Of a stretch of DNA of 64,000 bases, positions 34,882-42,237 are shown piece after piece. Every line of letters begins with the position of its first letter. Within the stretch, counting starts at the first letter, position 1. The stretch spans positions 1-64,000 of the forward strand of contig NZ_WHVW01000005.1 in the NCBI RefSeq assembly GCF_009651005.1. Reading direction: 5' to 3'. Under the pieces are notes generated by a model. That model did not search any database, was not told the origin of the DNA, and saw only the letters and a list, made by a program, of their open reading frames with translations. Made by a program: the position numbers and the translations under genes. Origin of the DNA: Sporosarcina obsidiansis (GTDB lineage Bacteria; Bacillota; Bacilli; Bacillales_A; Planococcaceae).

Positions 34882-35069
34882 TTTTAAGTTACTTCTATAA
34901 AAATGAGTTGACACTTTTTGTTAATTATGATGATAACAACCTCTCTTCTTAATATTAACAGTTTTATTTCTATGGCCTCATTTTCATCAAACTCCCCAGC
35001 ATGTTGTTCAGTCCCAAATCTCTTCATTTCGCGACTAAATTTATTCTATGAAAAAAGTATTGTCATTCT

Positions 35070-35501
35070 TTATTCAATAATCAACATATCATTCTCATCA
35101 AAACTCCAGTCTTCTGAATACGCAACTTCCCAATAGTGACCATCAGGATCTGAAAAATATCCACTATATCCTCCCCAAAATACACGTTGAGGTGATTTCT
35201 CGATAACGCCTCCTGCTTTTTCAGCTTTCTCCATTATTTCATCCACTTCTTCTCGTGACTTAGCATTATAAGCAAACGTTACTCCTGAAAATCCTTTAAC
35301 TTCCGGTGGTTCTTTTCCGTTCAGATCTTGTACTAATCCTTCTAAAGGATATAACGATAGTTTTGTGCCTGCATTATTGAAAAAAACGATAGATGGGTTC
35401 TCTTCCGTAACTGATGTTTGGAACCCCAATCCATCTCTATAAAATCGTATTGATGTATTCATATCTCTGACACCTAACGTAATAAGATTTATCCTATTCA
35501 T
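35070..35501 (-). CDS. VOC (glyoxalase/bleomycin resistance) family protein
   Basis: 143 residues with two beta-alpha-beta-beta-beta VOC modules: NLITLGVRDMNTSIRFYRDGLGF and a C-terminal GYSGYFSDPDGHYWEVAYSEDW, where the FxDPDGHxWE element carries the typical metal-ligand Glu. Members are metal-dependent isomerases, dioxygenases or antibiotic-binding proteins. GGAGGAGAATATGT precedes the ATG. No partner gene is evident, so substrate is not predicted. Confidence 0.82.
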   Translation of the reverse strand: MNRINLITLGVRDMNTSIRFYRDGLGFQTSVTEENPSIVFFNNAGTKLSLYPLEGLVQDLNGKEPPEVKGFSGVTFAYNAKSREEVDEIMEKAEKAGGVIEKSPQRVFWGGYSGYFSDPDGHYWEVAYSEDWSFDENDMLIIE

Positions 35502-35535
35502 ACATATTCTCCTCCAATTTTCTTCATCTATTAAT

Positions 35536-36387
35536 TTAATTGCTATCCGCCGATTCTAGAGTAACCGCGACAATCTCCGGTCGATTAAATACTCGTAAAG
35601 GAATAATACTATTCCCAAGTCCTCTACTAACAACCATCGTCGTCTGACCCAATAGGTGCTTGCCAGCAGTATAATTTGGTAAAAACCCTTGATTGGGGGC
35701 AATTAATCCACCAATAAAAGGAAGTCTGAATTGACCTCCATGAGCATGACCTGAAAAAACCATATCAAATTCATACTCTGCATAAAGAGATAACATGTCA
35801 GGTCTGTGGGATAAAAGCATCGCAAAATTTCCTTCTTCCATACCCTTAATTGACTTCACGATGTCTTCTTTTGTTGTATCTTGTTCTATCCCTCTTTCGT
35901 TTGAATGTGCCGGGTCATCAATGCCGATAATATGAATCTTGTCATTTCCTTTAGTCAGTACTTCATTCGTATTTCTCATGACCTGTACCCCTATATCATG
36001 CAATAAACTCTCCAACGAACTGAATGTTCCCGCCCACCATTCATGGTTCCCGGAAACATAATAAACGGGTGCGATTTGAACCAATTCCCTCATCAAAATG
36101 AGACTAGCTTCCTCACCCTTTCTTTTAGAATCAATCAAGTCACCAGTAAATACAATGACATCAGGTCGAAGCTTGCTAACTTTGCGGACCAATATACGTT
36201 GATTATTCCCAAAGTTTTTATTGTGTAGATCAGACAAATGCACAATTTTGTATTGATCGAAATTTACTGGGATATTTGTTGAAGTAATCGTAGTGTGAGT
36301 TGTCGTAATTGAATTATTTTGTATATAGAAAAATAACACGAATGCCACTAGTAATGCCACTATAAATAAAAACTTCTTTTTCAACAT
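35536..36387 (-). CDS. Membrane-anchored metallophosphoesterase (YkuE-like)
   Basis: About 283 residues. One N-terminal membrane anchor (about 5-22) is followed by a calcineurin-like phosphoesterase domain with all metal motifs: LSDLHN (about 52), FTGDLID (about 77), SGNHEWW (about 107), SHRPD and FSGHAHGGQ. In B. subtilis the relative YkuE is exported and binds cell wall; here an uncleaved anchor seems likely. Start ATG at 36387 after AGAGAGGGTG; upstream in-frame Met codons lack sites. Separated by a terminator from the efflux gene to its right. Confidence 0.85.
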   Translation of the reverse strand: MLKKKFLFIVALLVAFVLFFYIQNNSITTTHTTITSTNIPVNFDQYKIVHLSDLHNKNFGNNQRILVRKVSKLRPDVIVFTGDLIDSKRKGEEASLILMRELVQIAPVYYVSGNHEWWAGTFSSLESLLHDIGVQVMRNTNEVLTKGNDKIHIIGIDDPAHSNERGIEQDTTKEDIVKSIKGMEEGNFAMLLSHRPDMLSLYAEYEFDMVFSGHAHGGQFRLPFIGGLIAPNQGFLPNYTAGKHLLGQTTMVVSRGLGNSIIPLRVFNRPEIVAVTLESADSN

Positions 36388-36523
36388 TTCACCCTCTCTG
36401 GTCATCGGTATTCTACTTAGAAACATTTGGAAACCACTATATGCTCTAATTATAGACTTAGCGCCTGAAAGTTGCATCTATCTCCATACACAAGAAGAGA
36501 CATCATAATGGTTTATATAATAA

Positions 36524-36570
36524 AAATAACTCATCCCTCGAGTTACACCTCGAACTGGATGAGTTATTTT
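36524..36570 (-). terminator. Terminator of the DHA2 efflux gene
   Basis: AAATAACTCATCC (36524-36536) and GGATGAGTTATTT (36557-36569) form a 13-bp stem; T-run on either strand. It lies 61 bases beyond the efflux gene stop. Confidence 0.8.
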
Positions 36571-36630
36571 GTGTTAAATGTATGATCTCAATTGGAATTC
36601 ATCTATTATTCTTGACAACTGAAATAAACG

Positions 36631-38106
36631 TCATTCTACCGACTGATCTGTACCTTCACCATCTTCTATCGGCTTTGCACGATATACAATAAACGATAGT
36701 ATGACCGCAACGATGGACATGGCAAAAGCGATAAAATAAACTAATTCTACTCCCGCTACCAAGGCAAGATTCGCCGTGCCAGGATCTTTCGGTGTTGAGG
36801 ATTGTTCTAAAAATTTCAATTGTCTTGCATTCATAATACTAATGAAAACCGACACCCCGATGGCTCCTGCTACCGGCTGTAGGGTTGACATAACCGCCGT
36901 CCCATGTGGATAGAGACGTTTCGGTAACTGATTCAGCCCATTCGTTTCTGCAGGCATCATAATAGCGGAAACTGCTAACATGATTAAAACATATCCGACC
37001 ACCACAATCCATACTTGTGTATCGACTGTTAACCGGCTCATCATAAACATCGTTCCACTTAATACAAGGGTTGCCGGAATCATTAGTAAGCGCGGCCCAA
37101 ATTTATCAAAAAGATGGCCCATGAATGGTGACATGATACCGTTCAAAATACTGCCAGGTAACAACACTAATCCCGCTGTTGCAGCCGATAGAGCGAGTGG
37201 ACCTTGCATGTAGATAGGCAAAATAATTTCAGAAGCAAACATCGCCATAATAATGATTAAAAACATAATGACCGCATGCGTGAACATTGGATAACGAAAC
37301 ACCCGCAAATCCATAATCGGCTCTTCCAACTTTATTTGTCTGAGCGCAAACAATAGAATACCTACCACGCCTACCACGATGAAAGTTATTACGTTCGCGC
37401 TATAAAATCCATTGACACTTTCACCAACGGAGCTAAAACCATAGACAATGGAGCCAAAACCAATGGTTGAAAAAATCAATGAGATGACATCGATCTTCGG
37501 CTTGGTAACTTCTGAAACATTGATTAAATATTTAGAAGCAAAAGCAATCGAAAACAAAGCAAATGGAATAATGAGTATAAATAAATAGCGCCATCCTAAA
37601 TATTCAACAATTACACCCGATAAAGTCGGTCCAATCGCAGGTGCAAACATAATGACAAGCCCTATTAACCCCATTACTTTCCCGCGTCGTTCAGGTGGAT
37701 AAATAAGCAAAAATACGTTAAAAATAATCGGCATTAATAAACCGGTTCCAATCGCTTGAATTAATCGGCCAGTTAATAATATAGAGAAAGTCGTTGCGCT
37801 AGCCGCCACAATGGTTCCAATTGTAAAGACTATCATCGTTCCAAGAAATAATTGTCTGGTTGTGAACCATTGCAACAGCAACGCCGATATTGGAATAACT
37901 ACCGCCATCACAAGCATAAAACCTGTGGCCATCCATTGCACGGTAGGCAATGTAATGGAAAATTCGTCCATAAGCGTAACGAGCGCAATATTTAATAAAG
38001 TCTCATTCAAAATCGCAAAAAAAGCTCCAATAATAAGGGATAACATAAGTGGTCGTACTTTTACATTCGGGTTATCCACTAAAAACTCATATTGTTTTTG
38101 TTCCAT
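36631..38106 (-). CDS. DHA2 family multidrug efflux transporter (14-TM MFS)
   Basis: 491 residues with 14 predicted membrane helices, as in EmrB/QacA/LmrB drug:H+ antiporter-2 proteins. Motifs seen: TVQWMATGFMLVMAVVIP in helix 2, GRLIQAIGTGLLMPI (motif B, about 110-125), and the family motif C-like GLVIMFAPAIGPTLSGVIVEYLGWRYLF (about 145-175). Predicted to expel drugs or hydrophobic compounds using the proton gradient. Its 5' region contains a leader ORF and a terminator (38190-38342), so expression is probably induced by ribosome-targeting antibiotics. GAAAGAGGTTG precedes the ATG. Confidence 0.9.
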   Translation of the reverse strand: MEQKQYEFLVDNPNVKVRPLMLSLIIGAFFAILNETLLNIALVTLMDEFSITLPTVQWMATGFMLVMAVVIPISALLLQWFTTRQLFLGTMIVFTIGTIVAASATTFSILLTGRLIQAIGTGLLMPIIFNVFLLIYPPERRGKVMGLIGLVIMFAPAIGPTLSGVIVEYLGWRYLFILIIPFALFSIAFASKYLINVSEVTKPKIDVISLIFSTIGFGSIVYGFSSVGESVNGFYSANVITFIVVGVVGILLFALRQIKLEEPIMDLRVFRYPMFTHAVIMFLIIIMAMFASEIILPIYMQGPLALSAATAGLVLLPGSILNGIMSPFMGHLFDKFGPRLLMIPATLVLSGTMFMMSRLTVDTQVWIVVVGYVLIMLAVSAIMMPAETNGLNQLPKRLYPHGTAVMSTLQPVAGAIGVSVFISIMNARQLKFLEQSSTPKDPGTANLALVAGVELVYFIAFAMSIVAVILSFIVYRAKPIEDGEGTDQSVE

Positions 38107-38189
38107 TTACGCAACCTCTTTCGTCTAGTTAATGATGTAGAAAGGCTTTCTTACATGAAAGCAGACGAAACAGGAGACTATTTTTGAGA

Positions 38190-38218
38190 ATAAAAAAAGA
38201 AGGAGTTTTCTCCCTCTT
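38190..38218 (-). terminator. Attenuator terminator upstream of the DHA2 efflux gene
   Basis: On the minus strand, AAGAGGGAG, AAAA loop, CTCCTTCTT (nine pairs, one G-U), then five further T. It sits between the leader ORF (ending 38304) and the efflux start (38106), 84 bases before the latter, so it must be passed for efflux expression. A second long-range pair, TTCCGAAT in the leader ORF (38319-38326) with ATTCGGAA downstream, offers a competing structure. Confidence 0.8.
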
Positions 38219-38303
38219 TTACTTACTTATGAGTTTCCCCCAAAAAAGGACAGATCTATTCCGAATGCTCTACAATTAAGTAGCGCCTTCCAAAGCTATT
38301 CAA

Positions 38304-38342
38304 TTAGCCGCGAGACGTAATTCGGAATTTGATCGGTACCAT
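38304..38342 (-). CDS. 12-codon leader peptide of the DHA2 efflux gene
   Basis: ATG to TAA encoding MVPIKFRITSRG. A strong GGAGGG (38350-38355) lies 7 bases before the ATG, better than most gene starts in this window. The coding stretch contains one arm (TTCCGAAT) of a hairpin whose other arm is downstream, and a terminator follows before the efflux gene. This is the architecture of translation-coupled attenuators of antibiotic resistance genes, where a stalled ribosome on the leader prevents the terminator from forming. Function is inferred; the ORF and its site are seen directly. Confidence 0.7.
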   Translation of the reverse strand: MVPIKFRITSRG

Positions 38343-38374
38343 GTGGAAACCCTCCGTTCGAAAAATGTAAGGTT

Positions 38375-38403
38375 ATAATACCATGACCACTACATGAATA
38401 CAA
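38375..38403 (-). promoter_or_regulatory. Promoter of the leader peptide-efflux transcript
   Basis: Minus strand TTGTAT (38398-38403), 17-bp spacer, TATTAT (38375-38380) with an extended TG one base before the -10. Transcription would start near 38368, about 13 bases upstream of the leader ribosome binding site. Confidence 0.65.
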
Positions 38404-38487
38404 CAAATAGAAAAAAGCCTCGTCACTAGAAAAAGTAGATCTCCTCTTTGTTCATTGCTCCAACGAATGATACGTAAGCGTGTCCTC

Positions 38488-38829
38488 TTACTTTATTGTC
38501 TTAACATATTCCTTCCACGCAGTAATTCCACCTTCTAAGACGATAACATCATACGCTCGTTCGTAGAGAATATTCGCGCACTTAGTTGCGGAATTCCCAG
38601 TCGTACATGTGATGATCATTTCTTTGTTCAATGGTAACGTGGAAAGATTTTGTTCACCTCTGTCCTCTAACTTAAAAATCTCTGTTTTTGGTATGTTCAT
38701 ATCTTCTATACTAGATCCTTTTATATGAAAATCATTGTATTTATCTTCAGCCCGTACATCCACAAGCACAAGCTTTTCTTGAGCATTCATTTTCTTATAT
38801 AATTCTTCCGGTGTAATTGTTTTAACCAT
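38488..38829 (-). CDS. Rhodanese-like domain protein
   Basis: About 113 residues, a single rhodanese domain: LVLVDVRAEDKYNDFHIKGS (about 20-39) and the active-site loop ITCTTGNSATKC with the presumptive catalytic Cys75, ending GGITAWKEYVKTIK. Predicted single-domain sulfurtransferase or persulfide carrier in the cytosol. The ATG at 38829 follows AATAAGGAGGAC; an extended frame to 38901 overlaps the previous gene and lacks a site. It follows the YpmB-like membrane protein gene by 37 bases. Confidence 0.85.
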   Translation of the reverse strand: MVKTITPEELYKKMNAQEKLVLVDVRAEDKYNDFHIKGSSIEDMNIPKTEIFKLEDRGEQNLSTLPLNKEMIITCTTGNSATKCANILYERAYDVIVLEGGITAWKEYVKTIK

Positions 38830-38866
38830 TAATTTAATGTCCTCCTTATTTTTCAACTGCCTAGCA

Positions 38867-39622
38867 TCATTTCCTACCTGGCAGCTCCAGCTGTTCCTCA
38901 CTAAAAATCAGCATATAATCTACTGTAATATCACCGACAGTATAGCTACTCCCATTCACTGAAATCTCTGGATACGCTTCATTCCCTAATTGATCCTTCG
39001 CAATCCAGCTGAAAAACACTTCTTGTGCTGGTGAAAAGTTCTCAAAGAATAAGCTTGACTGTTGCGTTGCTTGGCCCTTAAAGAGGGAGTTCAAAACGTT
39101 TACTCCTTCTTCTGGCAATGGCATGACACCATATGAACTCTCCTGAAGAGACGCAATCCACTCCATTTGCACTCTTGGATTATATATTTCCTCCTCATCC
39201 GAGATGAGATATCCTCTGTCCCGAATCAAATATAACTGAAGAGTGCTCAGTTGATCAACAGGAGAGAGATTCCAAACAAAATGATACGTCGAAGGATCTC
39301 GTTGATCAATCTTCCACACCCTAGGCTCACCATCCAGATCAATAGAAGCCACCTGCCATTTATATTTTCCCCACACCCAATAACTCAGACCATACTCGTT
39401 GCGCTCAGAAATAAAAGGAACGATTGCATGTCGTTCATCTGCATATATCTTGTCTTGAATCACATCAACAGTCGCTTCCGGAAACACCTGATGAATGTCA
39501 TTGATCAATTGCTCATCTGCTGGAAGAGTTACAGGAGTAGAAAAATAAAACCAATAGAGCAAGCCAATTGACACAACAAGGAGGCCACCCCCTGCAAAGA
39601 TCCATAATTTCTTCTTTGTCAT
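38867..39622 (-). CDS. Uncharacterised membrane-anchored protein
   Basis: 251 residues: one N-terminal membrane helix (about 6-28) and a large extracytoplasmic domain without Cys, with YGLSYWVWGKYKWQVASIDLDGEPRVWKID (about 77-107) and an acidic C-terminus. No family recognised with certainty. Its ATG overlaps the stop of the preceding gene (39619-39622), so the two are translationally coupled and probably interact. GGGGGAGGAAG precedes the ATG. Confidence 0.7.
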   Translation of the reverse strand: MTKKKLWIFAGGGLLVVSIGLLYWFYFSTPVTLPADEQLINDIHQVFPEATVDVIQDKIYADERHAIVPFISERNEYGLSYWVWGKYKWQVASIDLDGEPRVWKIDQRDPSTYHFVWNLSPVDQLSTLQLYLIRDRGYLISDEEEIYNPRVQMEWIASLQESSYGVMPLPEEGVNVLNSLFKGQATQQSSLFFENFSPAQEVFFSWIAKDQLGNEAYPEISVNGSSYTVGDITVDYMLIFSEEQLELPGRK

Positions 39623-40350
39623 CGGCTTCCTCCCCCATCTATCAGTGAATCATCCGATCGAAAGTAAAGCTGCCGTTTCATAGTCGTTACCAACATCCCT
39701 TTTCCATCCTCTTCAATGAAGATCATAGAATGCAGACCACTTCCCCACCTTGGGCTAGTACCGATCAGCTGATAAGGAAATCGTTCGTTTCGTTTAGCGG
39801 GTTCCGTATTTATATAATATTCGTTATACCATTTGTCGTTGAAAACCTTATCTTTTTTCATTGAGTCTCGTTGAGATAAGAATTTCTCTATCTGAAGCAC
39901 CTGATTCTCTTTTGCGGCAGGGTGAATGGAAATAAGTTCTGCATCTTCTACTCGGGAAAGGTAAGTGGACAATTGATCTTTCGGATAAATCCAGTGATGA
40001 AAAGGAACGGATAGAAGAGCAAATGCCAAAATAATAGTATTCGACCAAAAGCCAAGCCATGCAAACTGACGATAGCGCTCCCATCGGCCTTCCTTACTTT
40101 TCAGAATGAAATACAAAATCCATACCCCGAGCGGCAAAATCGACAATCTTAGCGGCATATCAAACCAATTTACATTGACAGAGAAAGACAACAGTCCTGC
40201 CACTAATACGATTAAAATCTTCCATGCTTTAAGTTTAACGCTCTGTTTATTGTAGATTTTGATAGCAATAAATCCTACAGTAATCCATGATAATATGGTG
40301 AAGACAAAATTAATTATATTGAAATCAAACGTGACTTCTATACGAAACAC
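39619..40350 (-). CDS. Uncharacterised membrane protein
   Basis: 243 residues: four hydrophobic segments in the N-terminal 130 residues (about 10-28, 40-56, 68-86, 98-118) followed by a hydrophilic C-terminal domain (about 130-243) rich in charged and aromatic residues. The frame opens at a GTG; AGAAGAG lies close upstream. The coupled partner downstream also carries an extracytoplasmic domain with the DxxLSTxLxRVED-like and DQLSTLQLYLIRD elements shared between the two, suggesting related roles. Function unknown. The gap 40351-40530 to its right holds no recognisable gene. Confidence 0.68.
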   Translation of the reverse strand: MFRIEVTFDFNIINFVFTILSWITVGFIAIKIYNKQSVKLKAWKILIVLVAGLLSFSVNVNWFDMPLRLSILPLGVWILYFILKSKEGRWERYRQFAWLGFWSNTIILAFALLSVPFHHWIYPKDQLSTYLSRVEDAELISIHPAAKENQVLQIEKFLSQRDSMKKDKVFNDKWYNEYYINTEPAKRNERFPYQLIGTSPRWGSGLHSMIFIEEDGKGMLVTTMKRQLYFRSDDSLIDGGGSR

Positions 40351-40530
40351 CTCTTCTCACTTCCAAAACACGGAAACAACATCTACTCTAATTGTAGACT
40401 AAATGTCTGTTGGATGCATCTAGCTAATTAGACAAAAAAGTCCTGATGATTACTCATGATTTTCCATTTTCTAAATCTCTCCTTGAAATACGGTGAATTA
40501 AAAAGTAGCAAAGGAAGATCATCTAGAACT

Positions 40531-40626
40531 TTATTCAGAAATAAAAAATATAGTGTTCTTCATATTGTATGTAGCCAATCCCGATTGCCCTGCACCGATG
40601 ACTATCGAATCAAATATAGTTGTCAA
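40531..40626 (-). pseudogene. N-terminal remnant of a flavin monooxygenase (CzcO/FMO-like)
   Basis: A 31-codon frame beginning TTG after AAAAGGGGATTC encodes an N-terminus with DSIVIGAGQSGLAT, the FAD-binding GxGxxG fingerprint of flavin-containing monooxygenases, then stops. Downstream on the same strand a frame continuing LLLFNSPYFKERF may be a further shifted fragment. Arsenic or metal operons often pair an ArsR regulator with such a flavoprotein, and a truncated ArsR gene lies just upstream. The evidence is one motif plus context. Confidence 0.55.
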
Positions 40627-40653
40627 AATGAATCCCCTTTTTAATATCGTGTT

Positions 40654-40851
40654 TTAGCGATATGAATATATAAAAATATCAGCTTTTTTCAGCATGGATA
40701 TTTGTTCAGAAGCTGTTGATTGTCCAATCCCTATTAATTCAGCTACTTGATTGACAGTCACTTCATTTTGATTAAGGAACAAAATTATAATTGCTTGCCG
40801 TTTTTCATTTGCTAGGCCTTTAAAAAACAGTTTAACTTCTTCACTAATCAA
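40654..40851 (-). pseudogene. Truncated ArsR-family regulator
   Basis: 65 residues covering only the first part of an ArsR winged helix: LFFKGLANEKRQAIIILFL, VTVNQVAELIGIGQSTASEQISMLKKADIFI, then an abrupt end (YSYR, stop). ArsR proteins are normally 90-120 residues and continue through the wing and dimerisation helix; those are absent. The stop falls inside an ATATCG...CGATAT inverted repeat (40644-40663) resembling the presumed operator upstream at 40879-40896. This suggests a deletion that joined the gene to the promoter region of the next one. The DNA-binding helix is intact, but dimerisation is doubtful. Confidence 0.65.
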
Positions 40852-40878
40852 TGTTATATTATGTCTCCAATCTTAACG

Positions 40879-40896
40879 TATCGTAAATTAACGATA
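40879..40896. promoter_or_regulatory. Inverted repeat upstream of truncated arsR
   Basis: TATCGT-AAATTA-ACGATA, perfect 6-bp arms, 28 bases upstream of the arsR-like start. The related repeat ATATCG-N8-CGATAT lies at 40644-40663. Likely ArsR-type operators. The remaining gap 40897-41154 shows nothing further. Confidence 0.55.
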
Positions 40897-41154
40897 TGTA
40901 TACTAATCCATTTAAATTATCAGTATTTGTTAAATTCATATAAAAGTAACTAAACTTATCCTCGTCTACACATTTTGATAGCTACTCATTACATGTTCTT
41001 CACAGTCCATATAACTCTACAAGTTTCTTTTTACGTTAAAAATTATAACTATAGAGTCAGAACCACTCCAAACTACTCAACGAACTAAATCAGCCGCATT
41101 TCACATATTTTCTCTGTCATAGTTACTAGCCAGATTAATCCAAGAGCTTTCTTC

Positions 41155-41196
41155 ATAAAAAAGCCCGCAAAGTCAGATGAAATGACTTTGCGGACT
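41155..41196 (-). terminator. Terminator downstream of the secreted peptide gene
   Basis: Minus strand AGTCCGCAAAGTCA, seven-base loop, TGACTTTGCGGGCT, then six T. Confidence 0.85.
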
Positions 41197-41363
41197 GTCT
41201 CTTTCGATTTATGATTGGCATCTAAATACCAAACAACGATTCAGTCATTCAATTAAACTTAAATTTACCTTCATCACGTGTAAAATCCTGTGTAAATTAA
41301 ATTGATCTCGTAAAGGATCCGTTATAGAGTAGATTTCGTTAGATTACATTCTTTCAGATAATC

Positions 41364-41594
41364 TTACTTCCAAGAAACCTGTGAAGGATGGCATTTAAAC
41401 CAACCAAGCCACTCTGATAATGCACAACCCGCTTCGAATCCAACTTCTCCATCTTTCCACTTACCGCCTAAGGAAGTTGACCCTATCGTCTCACTGGTTG
41501 ATGCTGCCTCCGCAGTATTTATAGAGGAGTTAGCTCCAATAGCTAAAACACCCGCCATTAGTAATGCAGCCGCAAATCGACCTGTTTTTTTCAA
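41364..41594 (-). CDS. Small secreted two-cysteine peptide, bacteriocin-like
   Basis: 76 residues from a TTG (GGAAGGGA upstream). A Sec signal peptide (KKTGRFAAALLMAGVLAIGA) has a likely cleavage after AEA at about residue 29, leaving a mature peptide of about 46 residues rich in Gly, Trp and Ser, with exactly two Cys (GCALSEWLGWFKC, ten residues between) that could form a disulfide. Size, export signal and composition recall Sec-exported bacteriocins, and the SLGGKW element weakly recalls the lactococcin 972 family, but no immunity or ABC genes follow. Terminator downstream and a perfect inverted repeat in the 5' region. Confidence 0.6.
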   Translation of the reverse strand: MKKTGRFAAALLMAGVLAIGANSSINTAEAASTSETIGSTSLGGKWKDGEVGFEAGCALSEWLGWFKCHPSQVSWK

Positions 41595-41620
41595 CTTTAT
41601 CAATCCCTTCCGTAGAAATT

Positions 41621-41654
41621 TATGATTTATTCATTAAATTTTTAATAAATCATA
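41621..41654. promoter_or_regulatory. Perfect 11-bp inverted repeat upstream of the secreted peptide
   Basis: TATGATTTATT (41621-41631) and its complement (41644-41654) with a 12-base gap, 27 bases upstream of the TTG start. It could be an operator or a 5' mRNA hairpin shielding the start. Confidence 0.5.
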
Positions 41655-41853
41655 CATAACTATTCCCAGAAAAAAGAAGGTTAAACATTCTAAGTTGTTC
41701 TATAACCTCCTCCCGCTTATATCAGTTACAATCCATGCATTTATTTACAATTAAAGAATGCTTAATAACAATGAACCTTTGTCGTTAAAATACACCCCGA
41801 ATATTTAAAAATAACGTTTTTTTAATCTTAAAAACGCGAGAATAATGACAGCT

Positions 41854-42111
41854 CTACAATTTATCTTTGTAATTCTCTAGAATGTGTAATATTTGCCCTC
41901 GACGAAATGATTCTACGGATGGAATACCTGTATTCTCTGTTGCTATTTCATCTTCTATTTGAATGTGATTAGTATTTATTTTCCTAATCACATATTGATT
42001 TCCCTCATATTCACCAGAGCGAAAATTATCCAGTGCAATAAAATCATAAATTGTTTTATAAGTTTCTACATCCATTATTTCCGAGTCCAGAAATTGCTGA
42101 ATGAAATCCAT
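41854..42111 (-). CDS. Uncharacterised 85-residue acidic protein
   Basis: A strong AAAGGAGT lies 8 bases before the ATG, supporting a real gene. 85 residues, acidic, mixed alpha/beta, no Cys, no signal or membrane segment; FLDSEIMDVETYKTIYDFIAL and ESFRRGQILHILENYKDKL are probable helices. No family recognised. It lies 260 bases upstream of the secreted peptide gene on the same strand; a link (for example immunity) is conceivable but not shown. Confidence 0.6.
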   Translation of the reverse strand: MDFIQQFLDSEIMDVETYKTIYDFIALDNFRSGEYEGNQYVIRKINTNHIQIEDEIATENTGIPSVESFRRGQILHILENYKDKL

Positions 42112-42237
42112 TTTACATACTCCTTTCTCTTTTTAAAATAACAGTTACCTACAATACGTGAGCTTTTTAAGTAGAATATAATCTTTTAAAAAGACCGAAG
42201 CACCAGTCTTGGCACTTCAGTCTATTCCAATTCCCCC

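Noticed and set aside
34918..35136. A 72-codon plus-strand frame overlapping the VOC gene
   Set aside because: Half of it is antisense to the VOC coding region, it lacks a ribosome site, and the translation is low-complexity.
41660..41720. A strong GGGAGGAGG on the minus strand followed by a short frame (MFNLLFSGNSYV)
   Set aside because: The ATG is about 18 bases from the site and no conserved context supports translation; left as noise.
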